The translations under genes and the position numbers were made by a program. Source: Thermoplasmatales archaeon (GTDB lineage Archaea; Thermoplasmatota; Thermoplasmata; Thermoplasmatales; Thermoplasmataceae). Taken from it: DNA of 54,436 nt. The DNA lies in the NCBI GenBank assembly GCA_027366585.1, contig DAHXNF010000015.1, positions 1 to 54,436 of the forward strand, read 5' to 3'. Positions within the stretch are counted from its first letter, which is position 1. Every line of letters begins with the position of its first letter. Under the pieces are notes generated by a model, which ran no database searches, had not been told where the DNA came from, and worked only from the letters and a program-made list of their open reading frames with translations. Positions 45,378-52,644 of the stretch are shown here, in pieces.

Positions 45378-46517
45378 ATGGTTTCAATAGTAGCAGCCAA
45401 CTTTGCCAAATTTGGGAAAAGAGAGGAGGATATTTTTTCCATATCCTCGGAATCTGCAATGCCCATAGTGGATAAATTCAGGGATGCCATCGATTTTGTA
45501 GTGGTTTCAAACTCATATTCCGGCGAATTCAACGGTATTTCAGGACTCAACAGTTTGCTTACCACCCATCTTGCAATGGACGATCTACCATCCATGAGGG
45601 TTGATAATGCAAGCGGAAGTGGTGGGTCCGCAATTCTGGCCGCAAAGTCCCTTGTTGCATCGGGAGAGGCAAGGAACGTTCTGGTTATTGGGACTGAAAA
45701 AATGACCGGTTATCCTACGAAGAAATCGACTGGAATAATAGCATCGCTTCTACCGCCTGAAGAAAGGTCAGGCGGCCTTTCACTGCCATCGCTGGCAGCC
45801 TTTATGGCAAGGGCATATATGCGGGAGTTCTCGCCGACAAGGGAAAGCATCGCAATGGTTGCTGTAAAGAATCATCACAACGGTGCCATGAATCCTTATG
45901 CCCATTTCCAGTCGGAAGTCTCGCTGGAGAAGGTTCTGGCCTCCAAAGTGATTGCTGATCCTCTGAGGATTTTCGAATACTGTCCGGTCAGCGACGGTGC
46001 AGTGAGCCTGCTGGTTTCGTCCGACGCAGACAGTTCAAGTCTCGCAAACAGAACCGTAAAGATAGCAGGAACCGGAGCGGGCTCTGGCGTATCCTCAATC
46101 GCTTCCAGGGAATCCCTTGTTACAATTGAGTCCGTAAAGGAATCCTCGGCCAAAGCATTCAGGTCATCAGGGACGAAACCTGATGATGTGGATATTGCTG
46201 AACTCCATGACATGGCTTCCATTCTTGAGATAGTCGAGTCTGAGGATGTTGGGTTTTTCAAGAAAGGTGAGGGCTGGAAAGCACTCGAAAACGGTGAAAC
46301 TGCCATAGGAGGTAGATTACCCATCAACACCAGCGGAGGGCTCAATTCAAAGGGTCATCCAATTGGCGCAAGTGGAGTTGCCCAGGCTGCGGAGATCTAT
46401 CTTCAACTCACCGGTCAGGCCGGTAAGAGGCAGGTAAAGAATGCCTCAACAGGGTTCAGCCTGAGCATGGCAGGTTTTGGAAACAATTCAATATCCATTG
46501 TTTACGGGGTGAACTGA
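45378..46517 (+). CDS. Thiolase-superfamily protein (SCP-x type) with serine at the nucleophile position
   Basis: A 379-aa thiolase fold. GHPIGASG holds the C-terminal catalytic histidine and ELHDMAS matches the HD-type motif of SCP-x thiolases. In ordinary thiolases the first catalytic loop reads about V-x-x-A-C-x-S-G; here it is VDNASGSG, so the acyl-accepting cysteine is Ser79 (codon 45612-45614, AGC). Claisen chemistry by the usual mechanism is doubtful. The ATG is leaderless-type (TTTAACAT about 25 nt upstream). Its stop overlaps the Zn-ribbon partner gene. In archaea such pairs form thiolase/DUF35 complexes. Confidence 0.86.
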   Translation: MVSIVAANFAKFGKREEDIFSISSESAMPIVDKFRDAIDFVVVSNSYSGEFNGISGLNSLLTTHLAMDDLPSMRVDNASGSGGSAILAAKSLVASGEARNVLVIGTEKMTGYPTKKSTGIIASLLPPEERSGGLSLPSLAAFMARAYMREFSPTRESIAMVAVKNHHNGAMNPYAHFQSEVSLEKVLASKVIADPLRIFEYCPVSDGAVSLLVSSDADSSSLANRTVKIAGTGAGSGVSSIASRESLVTIESVKESSAKAFRSSGTKPDDVDIAELHDMASILEIVESEDVGFFKKGEGWKALENGETAIGGRLPINTSGGLNSKGHPIGASGVAQAAEIYLQLTGQAGKRQVKNASTGFSLSMAGFGNNSISIVYGVN

Positions 46518-46807
46518 TGATTTTTTACAGGTGCGCATCATGTTCCCGGGAATATGTATTCAGGAGATCTAAGTGCCCAAAATGCGGTTCAAAAGATTTC
46601 TCTGCTGTTGAAATAACCAGTGCAACAGCACTGGACAGTGTTCACCTTATCGCAACACCGGAACCTTTTCCTGATGAATATGACGTGGTTTTATTCCAGA
46701 CTGAGTCAGGTTCCAGGGGATTCTGCAGAGCAACTTCCCAAATCAAGAGGGGCGATAAGCTGAAAATCAGAACTGATGAAGTCGGTATACTTTGTGAACA
46801 TGAATGA
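46517..46807 (+). CDS. DUF35-type zinc-ribbon/OB-fold partner of the thiolase
   Basis: 96 aa. The rubredoxin-like zinc ribbon (CASC and CPKCG near residues 6-23) is followed by an OB-like beta domain (RGFCRATSQIKRGDKLKI). DUF35 proteins bind acyl-CoA thiolase partners and, in archaea, bridge thiolase with HMG-CoA synthase. The ATG overlaps the thiolase stop, so equimolar production is likely. No HMG-CoA synthase is adjacent. Confidence 0.88.
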   Translation: MIFYRCASCSREYVFRRSKCPKCGSKDFSAVEITSATALDSVHLIATPEPFPDEYDVVLFQTESGSRGFCRATSQIKRGDKLKIRTDEVGILCEHE

Positions 46808-46880
46808 TCTACGCTGATCCTTTTTAATACGATACCCGGCTCCCTCTTTTCTCACTAATAAGAGGACCCGAATTTCTCGC

Positions 46881-48086
46881 CTATTGAGGCGTTGGTCTCT
46901 TTATTACCCCTGCCTTTTCCAATGATTCAATTTCCTCAGCATCGTAACCCAGCTCAGTCAGTATCGCAGCAGTGTCTTCACCAAGCAGAGGCGGTGCTTT
47001 GGTAACCTTTCCAGGAGTTCGGGACATCTTGAAAGCAGTTCCAGTTACGGGTATCTTACCATATGGTGTTTCCATGCTTGATACCATTCCGCGAGCTTTG
47101 ATTTGTGGACTCTTCACTACCTCTTCGACTGTATTAATTGGAGCTGCGGGAATGCCGGCCTTGAGGAGGTTCTGCAGAAGCATTGAAGTTGTATTCTTAC
47201 TGAAAGTTTTTTCAAGTTCTTCTACGAGCATATCCCTGTTCTTTACCCTCAGTATGTTTTCACTGTAAAGTTCATTATTAGTTAAGTCGTCTCTTCCTAT
47301 GCTGCTGCAAAATACTTTCCAGAGTTTCTCCGTCCCCACAGCAATTGCAATGAAACCGTCTCCCGTTTTGAAGACCTGATATGGGGCAATGCTTGAATGT
47401 GCAGAGCCAAGTTTCCTTGGGTTCTTGCCTGTTGCGAAATAATTGAAGGTCTGGTGCGTAAGGATAAGGAAATTGGCATCAAGCATAGACATGTCAATGT
47501 ACTGTCCCTCGCTGCTGCCGGTCCTTTCATACAGTGCGCCAAGGATAGCGTTGTTGGCAAAAAGCCCTGAGACTATGTCTGCAATAGGCACTCCGAACTT
47601 GATTGGAGTTCTACCCTCTTCACCGTTAAGGCTCAGGAGTCCACTGCTTGCAAGCACTGTGAGATCATAACCGGGCCAGTCTTTCTGTGGTCCATCCTGC
47701 CCGTATCCCGAAAGACTGCAGTAGATCAGGCCTGGGTTGAGTCCCTTCGCAACTTCATAAGACAGGCCCAGCCTGTTCATGGTTCCTGGCCTAAAGTTTT
47801 CTATGAGAATATCTGCTTCCGAAACCAGTTTTTTCAGGATTTCCAGTCCTTTTGGTTCCTTAAGATCCAGGGACAGACTCCTTTTGTTCCGGTTTACGCT
47901 AAGAAAATATGCCGAAATTCCATTGATGGAAGGTGGAGCCCATGACCTGCTCTGGTCACCGGTTGGTGGTTCAATCTTGATAATTTCCGCACCCAGGTCA
48001 CCAAGCAGCATTGTCGCCATTGGGCCAGCCATTGCCTGTGTCAGATCCAGGACTTTTATGCCCTTAAGAGGAGGATTATTTTTCAT
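46881..48086 (-). CDS. CaiB/BaiF (class III) CoA transferase
   Basis: A 401-aa family III CoA transferase. LDLTQAMAGPMATMLLGDLGAEIIKIE and SVNRNKRSLSLDL are the N-terminal signature, and the catalytic aspartate lies in MSMLDANF. It swaps CoA between acyl groups (for example succinyl-CoA donors and a free acid), priming acids for breakdown. Convergent with the DUF35 gene and divergent from the MFS carrier; the latter may import the acid substrate. Substrate not predictable. Confidence 0.93.
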   Translation of the reverse strand: MKNNPPLKGIKVLDLTQAMAGPMATMLLGDLGAEIIKIEPPTGDQSRSWAPPSINGISAYFLSVNRNKRSLSLDLKEPKGLEILKKLVSEADILIENFRPGTMNRLGLSYEVAKGLNPGLIYCSLSGYGQDGPQKDWPGYDLTVLASSGLLSLNGEEGRTPIKFGVPIADIVSGLFANNAILGALYERTGSSEGQYIDMSMLDANFLILTHQTFNYFATGKNPRKLGSAHSSIAPYQVFKTGDGFIAIAVGTEKLWKVFCSSIGRDDLTNNELYSENILRVKNRDMLVEELEKTFSKNTTSMLLQNLLKAGIPAAPINTVEEVVKSPQIKARGMVSSMETPYGKIPVTGTAFKMSRTPGKVTKAPPLLGEDTAAILTELGYDAEEIESLEKAGVIKRPTPQ

Positions 48087-48291
48087 GTTTCTGATCAGTA
48101 GCTGAAATCATCAAATATTACTTTTGCCCAGGTACGTTGGAATGTCTGCAAATTTTTAAATAACTGGAGACATGGATTAGTAAATCTTACATATGTAATG
48201 TTTAATTGGAAATGTGTGAATTGAGCAATTGGAGAAACATTAATTCAGCCTACCAAGAAAGTTTTAAGCCATGTTAATACATAGCATCATA

Positions 48292-49620
48292 ATGACTGAA
48301 AACTCGATACCAAGTGATAAGATGGATGCATCGGCTAAGCATGTCTTCTGGGCCAGTTATTTTGGATGGCTTTTGGATGGCTATGACACCACGATCTATG
48401 CATTTGTTTTGGTGGCATCTTTGACTTTCCTGCTTCCAAACAGTGGTATTAGCAAGTCGTTGCTGGCATCGTATGGACTGGACTACTTCGCCATCTTCCT
48501 GGTGGGCTGGGGCACTGCTTTCCTGTTTGGTCCCGTGGCCGACAAAATTGGAAGAATGAGGACTCTTGGAATAGCAATTCTGATTTACGCATTGGGGACG
48601 TTCTTCTCGGGGCTTTCGTACAACGTACTAGAATTTGGAATTGCGAGATTTGTTGCAGGATTTGGGCTTGGAGCAGAATGGTTCATAGGCGGAACTGGGG
48701 TATCAGAAGTGTTTCCAGAGAAGACAAGAGCTATTTGGGCTGGAAGATTCCACAGTGCATGGTATGCTGGATTTATTGTCGCAGCGGTAACAACGCCATT
48801 GCTCCTTGAATATGCATTCCCTGAAAGCTATGGGTGGAGAGCCATTTTCTTCATAGGTATCATACCGGCAGCTATCCTTGCATACATCAGATTAAGAGCC
48901 AAGGAGCCTGAAGTCTGGAAGAAGAAGAAAGAGATTCAGGGTAACAAGATGAACATCACGAACTCCTTCAAGCTGCTTTTCTCAAAGAATTACAGAAAGA
49001 CCACTATTCTGCTGGTCCTGGTTATGGTACCCGTTATAACGGGTCTGTATGGAGGCACACTGGATGCTCCAACCGCGATTAAAAACCTCGTGGCCTCATC
49101 TCTTGGTGCTACTGTTAACGCAACATGGTGGGTAGTTCTCGGCGGATCGATAATCTCCATATTCACACTGGTTTTCTGCCTTGTGATGCCATACTTGGTC
49201 AAGAGATTTGGCAGAAAATACACTCTTGGGGTGTATATGATATTTATGATCGTTGGACTGCTTGCAGCATTTGGGTTTGCATACAATCAGCACAATTTAT
49301 ACCTGTTCCTCCCGCTTCTGATGCTGCTTGGTATCGGTGGCGCTGACTTCTCTGTATTCTCGCTCTGGGTTCCTGAAATATATCCTACGGAAGCCAGGGC
49401 TGGAGGATTCGCTGTCATTACTGCCTTGGGCAGGTACGCCGGTGCCGGGCTTGTCTTTGTTATTGCTGCTCTTGCGGCTGTGACAACCCTCGGGACCGCT
49501 CTGGCCTATGGTTCTATAGCATTTGTAATAGGCATTGTTCTGCTCGTCTTTGTTAAGGAAGATCGAAACAAGCAGCTCGACAGGACAATTTCCAAAATGG
49601 AACTTGAACCTGAGTCTTAA
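48292..49620 (+). CDS. MFS transporter of the metabolite:proton symporter type
   Basis: About 442 aa, 12 membrane helices. WLLDGYDTTIYAF in helix 1, GPVADKIGRMRTL (the loop 2-3 motif), RFVAGFGLGAEWFIGG in helix 4 and VPEIYPTEARAGG in loop 10-11 place it among sugar/aromatic-acid/carboxylate proton symporters. ATG 48292 is used, with TTTTAAG about 26 nt upstream; ATG 48271 is a seven-residue-longer option. Flanked by CoA-transferase and enoyl-CoA hydratase genes, hence an organic-acid substrate is a reasonable guess. Confidence 0.88.
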   Translation: MTENSIPSDKMDASAKHVFWASYFGWLLDGYDTTIYAFVLVASLTFLLPNSGISKSLLASYGLDYFAIFLVGWGTAFLFGPVADKIGRMRTLGIAILIYALGTFFSGLSYNVLEFGIARFVAGFGLGAEWFIGGTGVSEVFPEKTRAIWAGRFHSAWYAGFIVAAVTTPLLLEYAFPESYGWRAIFFIGIIPAAILAYIRLRAKEPEVWKKKKEIQGNKMNITNSFKLLFSKNYRKTTILLVLVMVPVITGLYGGTLDAPTAIKNLVASSLGATVNATWWVVLGGSIISIFTLVFCLVMPYLVKRFGRKYTLGVYMIFMIVGLLAAFGFAYNQHNLYLFLPLLMLLGIGGADFSVFSLWVPEIYPTEARAGGFAVITALGRYAGAGLVFVIAALAAVTTLGTALAYGSIAFVIGIVLLVFVKEDRNKQLDRTISKMELEPES

Positions 49621-49666
49621 AAATAATAATTTTTTATTTTTTTAAAAATTTCTTCATTTTTTCCTT
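49619..49666. terminator. A/T-rich bidirectional termination region
   Basis: Immediately after the MFS stop, runs ATTTTTTATTTTTTT and following T-tracts occur. On the other strand the same stretch contains the end of the enoyl-CoA hydratase gene (Lys-rich C-terminus), so the two genes nearly share their ends. Confidence 0.5.
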
Positions 49667-50386
49667 TATTTCCTTCTCCCCATTTAACCAAGAAAATATG
49701 AGCGCCTCCATTTCCAGGGCAGAATCGATTGATGTATTCTCAGACGCATTTACTGCCATTTTTGTCAGGGATACCGTATCTTCCGGCAGAGAGAGAATGT
49801 TCTCTGCGAGTTTCTCTCCCTCCTGAATGATCCTTGACTTGGGAACTATTTTCTGGATAATTCCCAGTTCCAGGCCCTTTGCAGCGTTAAATTTTTCTCC
49901 TGTAAGAATGAGATACATGGCATTCCCTTTTCCTGTGAATCTGGGCAGTATTGCGTTCCCGCCTGCACCAGCATTAAGGCCAATGTTTACTTCCGGCTGG
50001 CCCATTATGACGTCTTCCGTGCATATCCTCATATCTGCAGACAGGGACAGCTCAAATCCTCCACCGAGGGAGAAACCCTGGAGGAGTGCAATGTAGATTT
50101 TGCTTGAATGCTGCATTGCCCGGGAGAGTGCGTTCATTTTCATGTGAAACTTGAGTGCCTCTTTCTTGTCGAATCCAGCAAGATCACTAATATCTGCGCC
50201 AGAAGAGAAATTCCCTTCCGATCCTTGAAGGAGAACTACCCTAATCTCTGAGTCTTCTTCTATTCTTCTTGAATGTTCTATAAGGTCTTCAAGCATTGAT
50301 AATGATATTGCGTTAAGTTTACCTGGATTGTTAAGGATCAAGTGAGCAATGCCCCTTGATGTCTTCAGCTGGACCTTGCCGCTCAT
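49634..50386 (-). CDS. Enoyl-CoA hydratase/isomerase (crotonase family)
   Basis: 250 aa. The oxyanion-hole segment and first catalytic glutamate lie in LLQGFSLGGGFELSLSADMR, and GQPEVNIGLNAGAGG holds the second. A shorter C-terminus with lysine-rich tail (EKEIKEKMKKFLKK). It hydrates or isomerises enoyl-CoA in beta-oxidation-like routes, fitting the neighbouring CoA transferase and thiolase-like genes. TATA-like GTTTATTC is about 22 nt upstream. Confidence 0.92.
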   Translation of the reverse strand: MSGKVQLKTSRGIAHLILNNPGKLNAISLSMLEDLIEHSRRIEEDSEIRVVLLQGSEGNFSSGADISDLAGFDKKEALKFHMKMNALSRAMQHSSKIYIALLQGFSLGGGFELSLSADMRICTEDVIMGQPEVNIGLNAGAGGNAILPRFTGKGNAMYLILTGEKFNAAKGLELGIIQKIVPKSRIIQEGEKLAENILSLPEDTVSLTKMAVNASENTSIDSALEMEALIFSWLNGEKEIKEKMKKFLKK

Positions 50387-50483
50387 GAATAAGAGAATAA
50401 ACGAGAGGTTAAAGAAGTATTGATTAAGCGGATACCAAGCAAAGCCCTGATTCAGTAGTTGACGAGTGGAAATGTGAAGTGTG

Positions 50484-50858
50484 CTACTTTTCCAGACTAA
50501 GGTGTTCGTGGATTATTTTCCATCCATCTGCGAACTTCTTGAGTATATTGGTCCCTCTTCCTCTCGTTTGCCTGAACTTACCGTCAATTATCCCTGTTGA
50601 ATTAAAGTTATAAATGCACACTGCACAATCTTGTGCTTTATGCAACCATTTCAACTCGCTTATGGAATAATTCTCATTCTTAATAGTGTTCCATGTCTTC
50701 TCGAAGGCAAGTTGTATTTTGCTGACTCCAGTGTATGAACCATCAGAGAACCAATATAAAGCATCATCAGATATTAGCGCCTTGACTCTCTCAAAATTGC
50801 CTGAATTTGCTACATCTTCATAAACCTGCATAAAGTCCTCTGGAGATTCAATGATCAT
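50484..50858 (-). CDS. NTF2-like (SnoaL/DUF4440) protein
   Basis: 124 aa with the cone-shaped NTF2 pattern: N-terminal helix (EDFMQVYEDVANSGNFERVKAL), DDALYWFSDGSYTG, and the final strand pair GRGTNILKKFADGWKIIHEHLS. Such proteins are small enzymes or ligand binders; no specific active site can be assigned. TTTAATATTATA lies about 31 nt upstream as a promoter. Confidence 0.8.
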   Translation of the reverse strand: MIIESPEDFMQVYEDVANSGNFERVKALISDDALYWFSDGSYTGVSKIQLAFEKTWNTIKNENYSISELKWLHKAQDCAVCIYNFNSTGIIDGKFRQTRGRGTNILKKFADGWKIIHEHLSLEK

Positions 50859-51088
50859 TTCACATCCGGGTTTGGATAACTCCTATAATATTAAACCATG
50901 TCTAAACACTTTTTCCTATGAAGAACGGTGAGCATTCCTGAAAACCAATGTTAAAGAGGCCTAAGGATAGGTATGGAGCCGATTAAATAATTAATTGGGC
51001 GTATATATATAGTGAAGCTGGGCAAGAATGTTGCACTTTAAATTTGTTAGGAAATAGGGCAATAATTAGTTATAATAATTCTCGGTAG

Positions 51089-51116
51089 GTTTAATAATAA
51101 GTAAGAAATTCTTACT
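51089..51116 (+). promoter_or_regulatory. Promoter and palindromic operator of the AbrB/RelE pair
   Basis: GTTTAATAATAAG (from 51089) is a TATA box centred about 25 nt before ATG 51120. Directly after it, AGTAAGAA-A-TTCTTACT (51100-51116) is a perfect palindrome with 8-bp arms, covering the space between TATA and start. This is where an autorepressing antitoxin would bind. Confidence 0.65.
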
Positions 51117-51119
51117 AAT

Positions 51120-51401
51120 ATGAATGAGGTGAGAAAAGATATAGAATTTGTTAAGACCAGTTCGAAGGGTCAGGTTGTCATTCCTTCTAGTATCAGGAAG
51201 AAATTGAGTATACATGAAGGTAGTGTCTTTGTTGTGACGACACAGCATGACATTATAGTCTTTAAAAAAGTCAAAACCGAAATTACACCTGAAGATCTAA
51301 AAACTCTTAATCTTGTTGAAGAAGCATGGAATGATATCGAAAGTGGAAGATACAAACTGCGTTCAAAAGATGATTTCTTCAAAGAGCTTAAGGAATGGTA
51401 A
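51120..51401 (+). CDS. AbrB/SpoVT-type antitoxin
   Basis: 93 aa. The swapped-hairpin DNA-binding domain is clear in SSKGQVVIPSSIRKKLSIHEGSVFVV (residues about 14-40), followed by a helical C-terminus likely to wrap the toxin (EEAWNDIESGRYKLRSKDDFFKELKEW). The ATG overlaps no upstream gene and is leaderless-type. The toxin gene overlaps its end by 7 bp. Autoregulation through 51100-51116 is expected. Confidence 0.9.
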   Translation: MNEVRKDIEFVKTSSKGQVVIPSSIRKKLSIHEGSVFVVTTQHDIIVFKKVKTEITPEDLKTLNLVEEAWNDIESGRYKLRSKDDFFKELKEW

Positions 51402-51655
51402 TCTCAATAAACGAGATAGTCTACACTTCGAAATTCGAACATGATGTAAAAAAGGTTAAGGACAAGCCGTTCAAGGAAAAGATTCAAAAACAAATCATAA
51501 AGATATTAGAAAACCCAGAAATTGGTAAGCCCCTCAGATACGCATTGAAGGGTGAACGTACGGTTAGAGTGGCTCCTTATAGAATCATATATGCTGTGCA
51601 ACGTAACAAACTTATTCTCTTACGCTTTGAACACAGAAAAGAAGTTTATGATTAA
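51395..51655 (+). CDS. RelE/ParE-superfamily toxin
   Basis: 86 aa. RelE-like order: KFEHDVKKVKDKPFKEKIQKQIIKILENPEIGKPLRYALKG (helices), then RTVRVAPYRIIYAVQRNKLILLRFEHRKEVYD, with the arginine, tyrosine and C-terminal RFEHRKEVYD typical of mRNA-cleaving RelE enzymes. It overlaps the antitoxin gene by 7 bp. Expected to cleave ribosome-bound mRNA when freed from AbrB-type antitoxin. Confidence 0.9.
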   Translation: MVISINEIVYTSKFEHDVKKVKDKPFKEKIQKQIIKILENPEIGKPLRYALKGERTVRVAPYRIIYAVQRNKLILLRFEHRKEVYD

Positions 51656-51797
51656 TGTCTGGTTCAAGATGATCACAAACTTGTTCAAGATCCAATTTAT
51701 AAGGGTAATAAATCAATTAACTTGCCAAGAGCAACAAAGGGCAAGTTAAATTCTGAAACAGCGAAGTGTTACAAGAATAGAATATTTCATTGGAGTT

Positions 51798-52307
51798 GTG
51801 CCTCCTCCAGAATATGGAAAACAAATAATAGCCTTTCAAAGAAAATGGCTTAGCAATAGACTTCCAGATATTATTGAGCCTCATATACCTCTCAAATCCC
51901 AGGCAGGTCTGAATGACGACATGACTTGGTTGGATTCCATAGTAACAGTATGTAACTCATTCAAGGGGTTTAGTTTAACTCTTACAAAGCCGAATTCCTT
52001 TGGAGAGACGGTAGTAGTCTATATTGGCGTTGACTCGCCTGAAATCTACAAATTACACAGTGAATTAGTTAAAGCAGTGTCTCCAGATCCAGAAATTAGT
52101 AATAGGTATTTTGAGCTTGATCGCTTCACGCCACACTTAACCCTTGGATTAACAGAATTAGGGATGAGCGAAATCGAATTAAAAGAGATGAAATATTTAG
52201 CCGAACAGATACTGCCTAGGATGCTAACCTTTAAGGTAGAGTTCGTAAGGGTGTATAAATTTAAGAAGAGTGGATATTATAAACTTGAAGATTTCAGGCT
52301 GATGTAA
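51798..52307 (+). CDS. 2H phosphoesterase (LigT/CPDase-like), N-terminus uncertain
   Basis: 169 aa from GTG 51798. The second catalytic motif is FTPHLTLGL. The first appears as PHIPLKS, with proline where most members have Thr/Ser (HxT). Family members act on 2',3'-cyclic or 2'-5' RNA ends. The frame is open upstream to 51750 and reads IEYFIGVVPPPE just before and across the GTG, which looks like the family's first strand, yet no ATG, GTG or TTG starts it. So either a rare start, a lost start or a truncated gene. It lies 143 bp after the toxin gene. Confidence 0.72.
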   Translation: MPPPEYGKQIIAFQRKWLSNRLPDIIEPHIPLKSQAGLNDDMTWLDSIVTVCNSFKGFSLTLTKPNSFGETVVVYIGVDSPEIYKLHSELVKAVSPDPEISNRYFELDRFTPHLTLGLTELGMSEIELKEMKYLAEQILPRMLTFKVEFVRVYKFKKSGYYKLEDFRLM

Positions 52308-52402
52308 AGAAATTATTATCAAGCTACAGGAACGTCAGTCCACAAATAGTATCCATTTCTGTTTGGTCAAATACTCTGCAGAAGCCAAAGTCAATCGCAT
52401 TA

Positions 52403-52474
52403 AGGATAGGTAGGGAGTTGAACCCTATTATATGGGATCTGCAGTCCCACGCATAACCGCTCTGCCACCTATCC
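52403..52474 (-). tRNA. tRNA-Cys, anticodon GCA
   Basis: The minus strand folds as a full cloverleaf. The acceptor is GGATAGG/CCTATCC with discriminator U (52403), as expected for Cys. The D-arm is GCA../TGC and the anticodon arm TGGGA-CTGCAGA-TCCCA gives anticodon GCA. The variable loop is TATAA and the T-arm TAGGG-TTCAACT-CCCTA. No intron; CCA is not encoded. A TATA-like GCTATATCC is centred about 28 nt upstream. Confidence 0.97.
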
Positions 52475-52644
52475 GATCTTGGTTATTCCAAGCTTTCCCG
52501 GATATAGCAAATCGTTTAATAGTTTTCTGAGAGGAGGGGATTTTAACTATAGCTACCATAGAAACATTAGCCAAATTCGCACTTGATGGAAAACGTATTT
52601 TTCCTAAAAAAAATTTATATATATGTATTTAGTGCCCATTTTGT
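52475..52644. promoter_or_regulatory. Divergent promoters of tRNA-Cys and the repeat surface protein
   Basis: Contains the tRNA promoter (about 52498-52508) and, on the + strand, TTTATATATATG (about 52615-52626), a strong TATA box centred 26 nt before ATG 52645. Confidence 0.55.

Noticed and set aside
51552-51749. Open frame overlapping the RelE toxin end
   Set aside because: Out-of-phase shadow; the toxin frame is supported by RelE motifs.
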